From positions 124,001-188,000 of the forward strand of contig NZ_ATXE01000002.1 in NCBI RefSeq assembly GCF_000421525.1: a DNA stretch of 64,000 nt, written 5' to 3'. The stretch is from Aestuariimicrobium kwangyangense DSM 21549. GTDB taxonomy: Bacteria; Actinomycetota; Actinomycetes; Propionibacteriales; Propionibacteriaceae. Below are positions 1 through 8,247 of the stretch, one piece after another. Both the position numbers and the translations under genes were made by a program. The notes under the pieces were generated by a model. That model ran no database searches, had not been told where the DNA came from, and saw only the letters and a program-made list of their open reading frames with translations. Each line of letters opens with the position of its first letter. Positions within the stretch are counted from its first letter, which is position 1.

Positions 1-48
1 AGCTTCCTGGATCCCCGCATCCGGACCGACGAGCGAACGGAGGACTGA
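1..48 (+). CDS. ABC transporter permease, DppB type (3' end only)
   Basis: Only the last 15 codons of a gene entering from the left edge are present, ending in TGA two bases before the next start. The visible tail reads LDPRIRTDERTED. An L-(I)DPRI motif is usual at the end of DppB/OppB-type permeases, and the homologous permease at 47653 also carries a DPRI motif near its C-terminus. This would be the first membrane subunit of the importer operon that continues to 5159. The identity rests on the tail motif and on operon position. Confidence 0.7.
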   Translation, partial: SFLDPRIRTDERTED

Positions 49-49
49 G

Positions 50-982
50 ATGGGGATCAACGTCGCGGACGCCACTCTCGAACCCGCCAAGGGCGAGGAG
101 CCGCACGTCTCCGAGGAGGTCGTGAAGGCCAAAGGGGTCGGGCCCATCCGTGGGTTCTTCCGGGAACTGGCTCGATCAACCTCGGGGCTGATCGGTTTCA
201 TCATCGTCGTGCTGTTGGTCGCCATGACCATCTTCGCGCCGCTGTTGCGGGGCAACCTCAAGCCGACCACCGACTACTGGGCGCCCTTCTCGGCCGCCCA
301 CCCGCTGGGGACCAGCGGGCAGGGGATCGACACCCTGGCGATGGTCGTCAACGGTGGCAAGACCGTGCTGCTGGTCGGTTTCGGAGCTGCCGCGCTGACG
401 GTGCTGATCGCTGTCGTGATCGGCTCCCTGGCCGCCTACTTCCGTGGCTGGTTCGACGCCCTGATGCTGCAGGTGGCCGACCTGTTCATGACCATCCCGC
501 AGATCGTGCTGCTGGCCGTGATGGGCTCCCTGTTCCGGTTCGACTCGCCGTTCTGGTTGGCGGTGATCGTCGGTGCGCTCTCGTGGCCGGTGTTGATGCG
601 TTCGATCCGTGCACAGGTGCTCACCCTCAAGGAGCGCGAGTTCGTCGAGGCAGCCCGCCTGCTCGACCTGGGCACCCTGCGGATCGTGTTCGTCGAGATC
701 GTGCCGAACATGGCCAGCTTCATCCTGATCAACTTCATCATCGCCGTCACCAACGCCATCTACGCGATGGTCGGCCTCTACCTGCTGGGTCTGGCCCCGC
801 TGGCCGGCGTCAACTGGGGAATCATGGTGCAGGACGGCTGGACCAACGGCGCCATGTTCAACCCCGACGCCCTGCCCTACATCCTGGCCCCGGTCGCGAT
901 GATCGTGCTGCTGCAGTTGGGCCTGATCCTGCTCACCCGATCTCTCGAAGAGATCCTCAACCCGAGGTTGCGTGACCGATGA
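50..982 (+). CDS. ABC transporter permease, DppC/OppC type
   Basis: This is the second inner-membrane subunit (310 aa) of an Opp/Dpp-family importer. A polar N-terminal stretch of about 45 residues precedes the first membrane helix, followed by several more hydrophobic segments. The cytoplasmic EAA coupling loop, which docks on the ATPases, is visible around residues 198-222 (EFVEAARLLDLG). The start follows the upstream stop by one base and the end overlaps the next gene by four bases (ATGA), so translation is probably coupled. The closest relative in the window is the permease at 48720. The substrate is inferred to be a glycoside or oligosaccharide; a peptide cannot be excluded. Confidence 0.9.
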   Translation: MGINVADATLEPAKGEEPHVSEEVVKAKGVGPIRGFFRELARSTSGLIGFIIVVLLVAMTIFAPLLRGNLKPTTDYWAPFSAAHPLGTSGQGIDTLAMVVNGGKTVLLVGFGAAALTVLIAVVIGSLAAYFRGWFDALMLQVADLFMTIPQIVLLAVMGSLFRFDSPFWLAVIVGALSWPVLMRSIRAQVLTLKEREFVEAARLLDLGTLRIVFVEIVPNMASFILINFIIAVTNAIYAMVGLYLLGLAPLAGVNWGIMVQDGWTNGAMFNPDALPYILAPVAMIVLLQLGLILLTRSLEEILNPRLRDR

Positions 983-2076
983 GCGACACAAGCGTGGCAT
1001 CCCCTTCGTCCACCAGGACGGCCAAGCGAACCGACGAGCCCGTGCTCTCCGTGCGCGACCTCGTGGTGCAGTACCGCACCGGCTCGGGCACGACCGTCGA
1101 CGCGGTGAACAGCGTCAGCTTCGACCTCTACCCGAACCAGGCGCTCGCCCTGGTGGGGGAGTCGGGTTGTGGCAAGACCACCCTCGGTCTGGGGCTGCTG
1201 CGGCTGCTCCCGCGACTGGGGCACATCCCGTCCGGCTCCATCACCTACCGGCGGCAGCCCGGCGCCACCCCGATCGACGTGCTCAAGCTGAACTCGCGCC
1301 AGTTGCGCCGGTGGCGCTGGGCCGAGGCAGCCATGGTCTTCCAGGGTGCCCAGAGCGCCTTCAACCCGGTGATCACCATCGGCGACCAGATGGCCGACAC
1401 CCTCAAGGCCCACGTGCGCGAGGGGGAGCGGTACAACAAGAAGGAAGGCATCCAGCGCGCCGGTGACATGCTCAAGCGGGTGCGGCTCGACCCGTCCCGG
1501 GTGCTGGGGTCCTACCCCCACGAGCTGTCGGGCGGCATGCGGCAGCGCACGTTGATCGCCATGAGCCTGCTGCTCGACCCTCGCTTCCTCGTGCTGGACG
1601 AGCCGACCACCGCCCTCGACATCCTCACCCAGCGCGGCATCGTCGACCTGCTCGCCGAACTGCGCGAGGAGCGCGGCTTCGCGATGATCTTCATCAGCCA
1701 CGACCTCGCGCTGGCCGCCGAACTGGCCGACCGGGTGGCGACCATGTATGCGGGGCAGATCATCGAGCGCGGGTCACTCCACGACATCTTCTACGAGCCT
1801 CGCCACCCCTACACCTCAGGTCTGATCAACGCGGTGCCCCCAGTGGTGGGTGACCTTCCCGAACTGGCGTCCATCCCGGGTTCGCCCCCGTCACTGGCAA
1901 ACCTGCCGGTCGGGTGCTCGTTCGCACCGCGGTGTTCGTACGCGACCCCGGAGTGCCGGGCCGCCGAGCCCCCCGAGGAGACCATCGAGGCCCGGGACCA
2001 AGGTCAGTCCCACGAAGTCCGCTGCATTCACTGGCGTGAGGTGCACCATGAGCGAAAGGTGATTGCACGTGCTTGA
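979..2076 (+). CDS. ABC transporter ATP-binding protein, DppD type
   Basis: First of the paired ATPases (365 aa) that energise the Dpp-type importer. Walker A GESGCGKTT lies at about residues 60-68, the signature LSGGMRQR near 183-190 and Walker B LVLDEP near 204-209, followed by an H-loop in ISHDLAL. The C-terminal oligopeptide_HPY extension carries the usual cysteine-rich segment (GCSFAPRC near residue 313). It overlaps the preceding permease by four bases and the following ATPase by a few bases, in the usual permease-permease-ATPase-ATPase order. Confidence 0.93.
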   Translation: MSDTSVASPSSTRTAKRTDEPVLSVRDLVVQYRTGSGTTVDAVNSVSFDLYPNQALALVGESGCGKTTLGLGLLRLLPRLGHIPSGSITYRRQPGATPIDVLKLNSRQLRRWRWAEAAMVFQGAQSAFNPVITIGDQMADTLKAHVREGERYNKKEGIQRAGDMLKRVRLDPSRVLGSYPHELSGGMRQRTLIAMSLLLDPRFLVLDEPTTALDILTQRGIVDLLAELREERGFAMIFISHDLALAAELADRVATMYAGQIIERGSLHDIFYEPRHPYTSGLINAVPPVVGDLPELASIPGSPPSLANLPVGCSFAPRCSYATPECRAAEPPEETIEARDQGQSHEVRCIHWREVHHERKVIARA

Positions 2077-3103
2077 GTCCGGAGACACCCCGCTGTTGCG
2101 GATGACCCACGTCGACCAGACCTTCAAGACCAAGAAGGGTGACGTCCCGGCGGTCCAGGACGTCAATTTCGAGGTCGGGCCCGGTCAGGTGTTGTGCCTG
2201 GTGGGGGAGTCGGGTTGTGGCAAGACCACCAGCGCTCGGATGGCGGGCGGCCTGTTGAAGCCGACCGGCGGAGAGGTGGCCTACCTCGGCAAGAACATCT
2301 GGGACATGGACTCCAAGGAGTTCATCGACTACCGGCGCTCGGTGCAGTACGTGCACCAGGATCCGTACGCCTCGCTGAACCCGATTCGTTCGGTGGCGGC
2401 GACGCTGACGGCCCCCCTGCTCAAGCACGGCCTGGCCAAGAACCGCCACGAAGCCTGGGAGCAGGCCGCCGAACTGTGCCGTCGGGTCGACCTGACGCCC
2501 CCCGAGGCGTACCTGTCGAAGTTCCCCCACCAGCTCTCGGGTGGCCAGCGTCAGCGTGTGGCGGTGGCTCGTGCGCTGACCCTCAACCCGAAGCTGATCA
2601 TCGCCGACGAGTCGACCTCGATGCTCGACGTCTCGATCCGAGTGGGCATGCTCAAGATGCTCGGCAAGCTCCGTGACGAGCTCAACGTCGGGTTCCTGTT
2701 CATCACCCACGACCTGGCCATCGCGAAGTACTTCGGCTGGTCGGGCAAGACCGCTGTGATGTACCTGGGCAAGGTGGTCGAGATCGGCCCGACGCCCGAG
2801 GTGATCAACAATCCGCAGCATCCCTACACCCGTGCTCTGCTGAACGCGGTCCCGGAGCCGGACCCGGACCTCACCCGCACCAAGCTGCCCAACGGTGGGT
2901 TGCGCTCCTCGGAGATCCCGAACCTGCGCGAACTGCCGACCGGCTGCACCTTCCACCCGCGCTGCCCGCTGTTCGAGGCGGGCTGCGACAAGGTGGTCCC
3001 AATCTTGGCTGAGATCGGTCCGAACCGTGAGGTGGCCTGCCACGTCACGGGGCGCGACACCCGAAGCCAAACGGACTCTCCCACCCGGGAGCTGGCCGGA
3101 TGA
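2069..3103 (+). CDS. ABC transporter ATP-binding protein, DppF type
   Basis: Second ATPase of the importer (about 344 aa). Walker A GESGCGKTT, signature LSGGQRQR, Walker B IIADES and a switch His in ITHDLA are all present, with the C-terminal cysteine-rich HPY domain (GCTFHPRC). The GTG at 2069 is preferred to the TTG at 2063 because the AAAGG sequence at 2055-2059 gives it better spacing. The gene ends in an ATGA overlap with the small membrane protein at 3100, exactly where the paralogous ATPase at 50623 has instead run on past its expected stop. Confidence 0.92.
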   Translation: MLESGDTPLLRMTHVDQTFKTKKGDVPAVQDVNFEVGPGQVLCLVGESGCGKTTSARMAGGLLKPTGGEVAYLGKNIWDMDSKEFIDYRRSVQYVHQDPYASLNPIRSVAATLTAPLLKHGLAKNRHEAWEQAAELCRRVDLTPPEAYLSKFPHQLSGGQRQRVAVARALTLNPKLIIADESTSMLDVSIRVGMLKMLGKLRDELNVGFLFITHDLAIAKYFGWSGKTAVMYLGKVVEIGPTPEVINNPQHPYTRALLNAVPEPDPDLTRTKLPNGGLRSSEIPNLRELPTGCTFHPRCPLFEAGCDKVVPILAEIGPNREVACHVTGRDTRSQTDSPTRELAG

Positions 3104-3306
3104 ACGCTGTCGCCCGCGGAATGCTGGCGGTCAGCTGCTTCGTCTTGGTCGGTTCGATCATGTTGATGTTCATGGTCGAACCCGGCACGGCGGAGTTCGT
3201 TGTCACCGTCCTCAGCCTGGGGGTCTCCCTGGTCGCTGTGGTCGGTGCAACCCTGGTGGCGCGTTGGACCATCCAACGGCCCAACTTCAAGGAGGAAGAA
3301 CGATGA
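3100..3306 (+). CDS. Small two-helix membrane protein of the ABC operon
   Basis: The product is 68 aa with two hydrophobic segments (about residues 7-26 and 32-53), a short linker (EPGTAE) and a charged tail (NFKEEER). It overlaps the ATPase upstream and the binding protein downstream by ATGA junctions, so it belongs to the transporter operon. The gene at 51635 is a probable homologue: both begin with an ARGM motif before helix 1 and end helix 2 with a VV...VAR motif, and both follow the DppF-type ATPase. No function is known to me. A regulatory or stabilising subunit of the permease is an inference. Confidence 0.82.
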   Translation: MNAVARGMLAVSCFVLVGSIMLMFMVEPGTAEFVVTVLSLGVSLVAVVGATLVARWTIQRPNFKEEER

Positions 3307-5159
3307 GCGATCCCATCTCGGTCTCGCGGCGCAGAATGCTGCAGATCATGGGCATCACTTCAGTCGGCGTGGTGGGCGCCGGGGCTTTGGCCGCGTGCTC
3401 ACCGGGTACCGCAGACAACGGCAACACCAGCTCGACCAAGCCCAGCGGCTCGGGGAGCACCGGCGGAGGAACCAAGAGTGGCGGTGAGATCCACGTCGGT
3501 TACCCGTTCACCGCTCCTCCCGAGGGCACGTTCAACATGTTCGCGCCGGCCAACACGATCATCGACGCGGTCGGTGTTCCCTATGGCGACATGCTGCACA
3601 TGCCGTCCGCCTACTACCTGTGGGCCGACAAGTCGTGGATCAAGTTCCTGATCGACGACTACAAGCTGGACGAGGCGTCCAACACCTACACCGTCACGGT
3701 CAAGGACGGCCTCACCTGGTCGGACGGCAAGCCGCTGACGGCCAAGGACTACGTGACCTCCTTCTACTGCGCCTGGCTCACCAGCCAGCCGGTGTGGAAG
3801 TACGTCAAGGACGTCGAGGCGAAGGACGACAAGACCTTCGTCCTGACCCTGAAGAACCCCTCGACGGTGCTCGAGCGTTACATCCTGAAGCTCAAGATCT
3901 CCGACACCCAGACCTACGGCGCGATCGCCGACAAGGTCGGGCCGCTGATCAAGGCCGGCAAGACCGCCTCGGATCCCGAGCCCTCGGCGCTGCTGGCCGA
4001 GCTGCAGAAGCTCAAGCCTGCCGATCCGATCACCTCGGGCCCCTTCAAGTTCGACACCGGGTCGATCACCAACACCCAGCTGACCCTGGTGAAGAACGAC
4101 AAGGGCGTCAACGCCGACAAGATCAAGTTCGACAAGGTCGTCATCTACAACGGCGAGACCCCGGACGTGACCCCGCTCGTGCAGTCGAAGACCGTCGACT
4201 ACGCGACCCACGGCTTCCCGCCCAGCACCGAGAAGTCGTTCATCGCTGCCGGTATCCGCATCCTGCGCCCGCCGAACCTGTCGGGCCCGGCACTGTTCAT
4301 GAACTTCGCCAAGCAGCCCGAGCTGAAGGACAAGCGCGTCCGTCAGGCCTTCGCCACGTTGATCGACCGCGCCGTGGTCGGCAAGGTGTCGCTGGCTGAG
4401 TCGGGTGTGGGTGTGAAGTACATGGCCGGTTTCACCGACAACTCGGTGGACGAGTGGCTGCCCGCCGGTGTCAAGGACAAGCTGAAGACCTACGACAAGG
4501 ACGACGCCAAGGCCGAGTCCCTGTTGAAGGAAGCCGGCTGGACCAAGTCGGGCAACACCTGGAAGACCCCCGCCGGAAAGGACGCTGCCTACGAGCTCGA
4601 GTTCCCGGCGGAGTTCGCTGACTGGTCGGCCGCCGGCAAGAACGTTGCCGAGCAGATGACCACCTTCGGCATCAAGGTGACCCCTCGTGGTGTCAACTTC
4701 GCCCAGGTGCCGGTGGACGCCGACAAGGGCAACTTCCAGCTGATCATCCAGGCGTGGGGTGCCAACTCGCACCCGCACCCGTACTTCGCGTACCAGGCTG
4801 ACTACCTGACGCACAACTACCCGATCGCCAAGAACAACGGAGGCCGTGGCATCGACTACGACCTGTCCGCGGTTCCCGGCCCGGATGGCAAGAAGTACAA
4901 CATCGAGGAGCAGATCACCGCGTGCGGTGAGGGCCTCGACCTGGACAAGCAGAAGGTGCAGATCGGCATCCTGGCGCAGCTGTTCAACGAGGAGCTGCCG
5001 ATCATCCCGCTGTTCGAGCGCTACGGCAACAACGCCGCGGTCGAGGGCGTGCGGGTCAAGAAGTTCCCGGCGGACGACAACCCGGTTCTGAAGAACCCGG
5101 CCTACTCCGACAACTTCGTCGTGATCGGCATCATGGACGGAACCATCGAACCGGTCTGA
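3303..5159 (+). CDS. ABC transporter substrate-binding lipoprotein, SBP_bac_5 family
   Basis: Extracytoplasmic binding protein of the importer (618 aa), family 5 (DppA/OppA). The N-terminus has a twin-arginine motif (SRRRML, residues 8-13), a hydrophobic stretch and a lipobox LAAC with Cys32, followed by a Ser/Thr/Gly linker, which suggests Tat export and lipid anchoring. The start is the ATG in the ATGA overlap with the small gene upstream; longer open frame upstream is inside the ATPase gene. Here it lies at the operon end, whereas in the second cluster the binding protein comes first. Family 5 also binds cello- and other oligosaccharides, so the ligand is open. Confidence 0.92.
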   Translation: MSDPISVSRRRMLQIMGITSVGVVGAGALAACSPGTADNGNTSSTKPSGSGSTGGGTKSGGEIHVGYPFTAPPEGTFNMFAPANTIIDAVGVPYGDMLHMPSAYYLWADKSWIKFLIDDYKLDEASNTYTVTVKDGLTWSDGKPLTAKDYVTSFYCAWLTSQPVWKYVKDVEAKDDKTFVLTLKNPSTVLERYILKLKISDTQTYGAIADKVGPLIKAGKTASDPEPSALLAELQKLKPADPITSGPFKFDTGSITNTQLTLVKNDKGVNADKIKFDKVVIYNGETPDVTPLVQSKTVDYATHGFPPSTEKSFIAAGIRILRPPNLSGPALFMNFAKQPELKDKRVRQAFATLIDRAVVGKVSLAESGVGVKYMAGFTDNSVDEWLPAGVKDKLKTYDKDDAKAESLLKEAGWTKSGNTWKTPAGKDAAYELEFPAEFADWSAAGKNVAEQMTTFGIKVTPRGVNFAQVPVDADKGNFQLIIQAWGANSHPHPYFAYQADYLTHNYPIAKNNGGRGIDYDLSAVPGPDGKKYNIEEQITACGEGLDLDKQKVQIGILAQLFNEELPIIPLFERYGNNAAVEGVRVKKFPADDNPVLKNPAYSDNFVVIGIMDGTIEPV

Positions 5160-5184
5160 TCCGGGACGACTCCACTCCACGGCA

Positions 5185-5212
5185 CGCCCCCGGGACCTCG
5201 GTCCCGGGGGCG
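5185..5212. terminator. Hairpin terminator between convergent genes
   Basis: Perfect 13-bp inverted repeat (arms CGCCCCCGGGACC and its complement) separated by two bases, followed by TTCCCC on the plus strand. It lies 25 bases after the binding-protein stop and before the convergent rhamnose mutarotase gene, so it may act in both directions. There is no long T-run, as is common in actinobacteria. Confidence 0.75.
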
Positions 5213-5240
5213 TTCCCCTGTGTGCGGGGGATGGCCCGGT

Positions 5241-5609
5241 TCAGGCGAGGTGGAAGTACTGCGGCAGCAACCGCGGTGTGCCACCGTTCGGCTGGACGAA
5301 GTACTGGGCCATCTCTGCCTGCCAGCGCTCGTCGACGGGCTCCTCACCCATGGCCTGGATGGCAGCGGCCGTGTCGTCCGCCTCGAAGTATCCGACCACC
5401 AGCCCGCTGTCGGGGTCCAGGAACAACGAGTAGCGGCGCCAACCGCAGCGGCTGAGTGCCTCGCGCATCTCGGGCCACACCCGCTGGTGCTCGTCCACGT
5501 AGTCGGCCAGCCGTTCCGGTCGGACCTGCAACAGGAAGCAGCAGCGCGTGGGGTCGGACTGGTCGGTGGTGGCCAGCAGGTGGGTGAGGGAATCGTCCAT
5601 GGCTGACAT
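5241..5609 (-). CDS. rhaM: L-rhamnose mutarotase
   Basis: About 122 aa, the usual size for the L-rhamnose mutarotase family, which interconverts alpha and beta anomers of L-rhamnose in the cytoplasm. Recognisable segments are CCFLLQVRPERLADY, VWPEM, SLFLDPDSGLVVGYFE and a C-terminal RWQAEM. Start choice is between ATG 5609 and ATG 5600; an AGGGGAG upstream favours 5609 slightly. It is convergent with the ABC operon and no other rhamnose gene is present, so its link to the importer is only suggestive. Confidence 0.88.
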   Translation of the reverse strand: MSAMDDSLTHLLATTDQSDPTRCCFLLQVRPERLADYVDEHQRVWPEMREALSRCGWRRYSLFLDPDSGLVVGYFEADDTAAAIQAMGEEPVDERWQAEMAQYFVQPNGGTPRLLPQYFHLA

Positions 5610-5636
5610 TCTGCCGCCGACAGCTCCCCTTGAACG

Positions 5637-5673
5637 GACGAGGGCCCGAGCCGGATCGGCTCGGGCCCTCGTC
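5637..5673 (-). terminator. Hairpin terminator of the DUF7455 gene
   Basis: Perfect 16-bp inverted repeat (left arm GACGAGGGCCCGAGCC) with a 5-base loop, starting 15 bases downstream of the minus-strand gene that ends at 5689. It separates that gene from rhaM. No T-run. Confidence 0.72.
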
Positions 5674-5688
5674 GGGTCGGTCGGCACC

Positions 5689-5901
5689 TCAGGTGGGGTT
5701 CTTCTCCGAGAGGGCCGAGGTCTCGTCCTGGATCTTGAGGGCAACCTGCTGCAGCTTGTCCTGGTGGGCGCGCCCATGGTGCGCACAGAACAACAGGGTG
5801 CCCCCCGAGGGGAGGGTGACGCGCAGGTAGGCCTGGGCGCCGCAGCGGTCACAACGGTCGGCAGCAGTCAGGCTGCGGTCCTCGGTGACGGTGGTGCTCA
5901 T
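5689..5901 (-). CDS. DUF7455 small zinc-ribbon-like protein
   Basis: 70-aa protein with two Cys/His pairs (CDRCGAQA near residue 17 and CAHH near residue 39) that probably bind zinc. The family is restricted to actinobacteria and its function is unknown. The start is the ATG at 5901 behind a good AAGGAG. In many actinobacteria a gene of this family sits next to the topoisomerase IV B gene, as here, where the two are divergent across a 218-base intergenic region. Confidence 0.85.
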   Translation of the reverse strand: MSTTVTEDRSLTAADRCDRCGAQAYLRVTLPSGGTLLFCAHHGRAHQDKLQQVALKIQDETSALSEKNPT

Positions 5902-6107
5902 GGCTACTCCTTCTGTCGTGATGTCACATGAATGAGGGTTCCGCGCCCATCCGGGCGTGCCCACGAGCTGGCGCGTACTGATCACTCTCGCCTCATGGAA
6001 CGCCCGAGGGGGCCCGGACATTCCGGTTGGCCTGACCCCCACCGTACCGACTCAGCGCAACCCAGGTGCGGGCGGAGAGCCTGCGTGAGCGTGTCGTGCC
6101 CAGACTG

Positions 6108-6113
6108 TAACCT
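6108..6113 (+). promoter_or_regulatory. -10 element for a leaderless parE transcript
   Basis: TAACCT fits the actinobacterial TANNNT -10 pattern and ends six bases before the GTG start at 6120, so the transcript would begin at or next to the start codon. No -35 consensus is visible. Confidence 0.5.
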
Positions 6114-6119
6114 CGTTCG

Positions 6120-8231
6120 GTGACCGAAGCACTGTTGACGACCCCCAAGACGGCAGCCGCGAAGAAGGCCGTCCCGGCGCAGGGCCGCGACTACGAGGCC
6201 AAGCACCTGCTCGTGCTGGAGGGCCTCGAAGCCGTCCGCAAACGCCCCGCCATGTACATCGGATCGACCGACACCAAGGGTCTGATGCACTGCCTGTGGG
6301 AGATCATCGACAACTCGGTCGACGAGGCACTGGCGGGTTCGGGTGACCGCATCGACATCGACCTGCTCGGCGACGGTTCGGTGCGGGTGTCGGACCAAGG
6401 GGCTGGTATCCCCGTCGACACCGAGCCCCGAACCGGCTTGTCTGGTGTCGAGGTGGTGTTCACCAAGCTGCATGCCGGGGGCAAGTTCGGCGGCGGTTCG
6501 TACAACGCCACCGGCGGCCTGCACGGGGTCGGGGCCTCGGTCGTGAACGCACTCTCGAGCAGGCTCGACGTCGAGGTGACCCGCAACTCGGCCGTCTGGG
6601 CGATGAGCTTCCGGCGCGGGGTGCCTGGGGTCTTCGACGGTGACGGACCGGACGCCCCGTTCACCCCCGATCACGAACTGCGCAAGATCGGGCGCGCCAA
6701 GCGAGGCACCAGCGGCACCACCATCACCTACTGGCCCGACCGCCAGATCTTCCTCAAGGACGCCCAACTCTCGCTGGAGAACCTGCTCAACCGGGCCCGC
6801 CAGACGTCCTTCCTGGTGCCCGGCCTCGAGCTGGTGGTCAACGACTCCCGCACCGCCGAGAAGGTGAGCGAGACGTTCAAGCATGACGGCGGCATCGCCG
6901 AGTTCGCCGACTTCCTGGCCACCGGTGAACGGGTCTCCGACATCCTGCGCCTGCAGGGCAGCGGCGAGTTCACCGAGACAGTGCCAATGCTCGATGACAA
7001 CGGTGCCATGACCCCCACCGACGTCGAACGCCGCCTCGACGTCGACATCGCGTTGTGCTGGACCAACGCCTACGAGACGGTCGCCCGCTCGTTCGTCAAC
7101 GTGGTCGCCACCCCCAAGGGCGGCACCCATGTGGCCGGGTTCGAGCAGGGCATCACGAAGGCCTTCGTCAACTCGATGCAGGGCACCCGCATCCTCAAGG
7201 CCGGTGAGGAGGTCATCAAGGACGACATCCTCGAGGGGATGACGGCGGTGGTGACCGTCCGACTGCCCGAACCACAGTTCGAGGGACAGACCAAGGAAGT
7301 GCTCGGCACCCCGCCCGTGCGTCGTCTCGTGGCCAAGGTGGTTGAGACCGAACTGGGTGACTGGCTCACCAGCAACAAGGCCGCCACCAAGGCGCAGGCG
7401 CGTCTGGTCATGGAGAAGGTGGCGAACGCCGGGCGGGCGCGGATCCAGGCGCGGATGCACCGCGACAACCAGCGCCGCAAGAACGCACTGGAGTCGTCCT
7501 CGCTGCCGCCGAAGCTGAAGGACTGCCGCTCGTCCGACGTCGATCGCACCGAACTGTTCATCGTCGAGGGTGACTCGGCGCTGGGAACGGCCAATGTGGC
7601 CCGCAACTCCGAGTTCCAGGCGCTGCTGCCGATCCGGGGCAAGATCCTGAACGTGCAGAAGGCCTCGGTCGGCGACATGCTCAAGAACGCGGAGTGCGCC
7701 TCCATCATCCAGGTGGTCGGAGCCGGGTCGGGCCGCTCCTTCGACCTGGACGCTGCCCGTTACGGCAAGGTCATCTTCATGGCGGACGCCGATTCCGACG
7801 GTGCGCACATCCGCTGTCTGTTGGCGACCCTGTTCTTCACCTACATGCGGCCGCTGGTCGAGGCCGGCCGGGTGTACTCGGCCGTCCCTCCCCTTCACCG
7901 TTTCGAGTTGGTCAACCCGAAGCGTGGCTACGAGAAGTTCATCTACACCTATTCCGATGCGGAATACCAGCGCAAGGCGGCCGAACTGACCAAGAAGGGC
8001 CAGAACTTCAAGGAGCCCCAGCGGTACAAGGGGCTGGGTGAGATGGACGCGGGCCAGTTGAACGAGACGACCATGAACCCGTTGCACCGCACCCTCCGCC
8101 GGATCACGGTGGACGAGGCGGCGGCCGCGGAACGCACCTTCGAGATGCTGATGGGGAATGACGTGGCCCCGCGCAAGGAGTTCATCATTGACGGCGCGTA
8201 CACCATTGATGCCGAGGCAATCGACGCCTGA
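6120..8231 (+). CDS. parE: DNA topoisomerase IV subunit B (ATPase/TOPRIM subunit)
   Basis: 703 aa. The GHKL ATPase domain shows EIIDNSVDEA (about 61-70), DQGAGIPVD and GGLHGVGASVVNALS. The TOPRIM domain has FIVEGDSALGTA (about 478-489) and the metal-binding DADSDG (about 555-560). With the A subunit it forms the type II topoisomerase that unlinks daughter chromosomes. The partner gene lies at 11695 on the opposite strand. Length and the arrangement beside DUF7455 favour the second actinobacterial gyrase-like pair over true gyrB, which normally sits near dnaA/recF. The GTG start has no Shine-Dalgarno but a well-placed -10, suggesting a leaderless mRNA. Confidence 0.9.
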   Translation: MTEALLTTPKTAAAKKAVPAQGRDYEAKHLLVLEGLEAVRKRPAMYIGSTDTKGLMHCLWEIIDNSVDEALAGSGDRIDIDLLGDGSVRVSDQGAGIPVDTEPRTGLSGVEVVFTKLHAGGKFGGGSYNATGGLHGVGASVVNALSSRLDVEVTRNSAVWAMSFRRGVPGVFDGDGPDAPFTPDHELRKIGRAKRGTSGTTITYWPDRQIFLKDAQLSLENLLNRARQTSFLVPGLELVVNDSRTAEKVSETFKHDGGIAEFADFLATGERVSDILRLQGSGEFTETVPMLDDNGAMTPTDVERRLDVDIALCWTNAYETVARSFVNVVATPKGGTHVAGFEQGITKAFVNSMQGTRILKAGEEVIKDDILEGMTAVVTVRLPEPQFEGQTKEVLGTPPVRRLVAKVVETELGDWLTSNKAATKAQARLVMEKVANAGRARIQARMHRDNQRRKNALESSSLPPKLKDCRSSDVDRTELFIVEGDSALGTANVARNSEFQALLPIRGKILNVQKASVGDMLKNAECASIIQVVGAGSGRSFDLDAARYGKVIFMADADSDGAHIRCLLATLFFTYMRPLVEAGRVYSAVPPLHRFELVNPKRGYEKFIYTYSDAEYQRKAAELTKKGQNFKEPQRYKGLGEMDAGQLNETTMNPLHRTLRRITVDEAAAAERTFEMLMGNDVAPRKEFIIDGAYTIDAEAIDA

Positions 8232-8235
8232 CCAC

Positions 8236-8241
8236 TAGAGT
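8236..8241 (+). promoter_or_regulatory. -10 element for the MFS gene
   Basis: TAGAGT lies in the 16-base gap after parE and ends six bases before the GTG at 8248, predicting a leaderless transcript independent of parE. Confidence 0.5.
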
Positions 8242-8247
8242 GCGGTC

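Noticed and set aside
3399-5180. 593-codon minus-strand open frame opposite the first binding protein
   Set aside because: Shadow of the SBP_bac_5 gene; no Shine-Dalgarno or domain.
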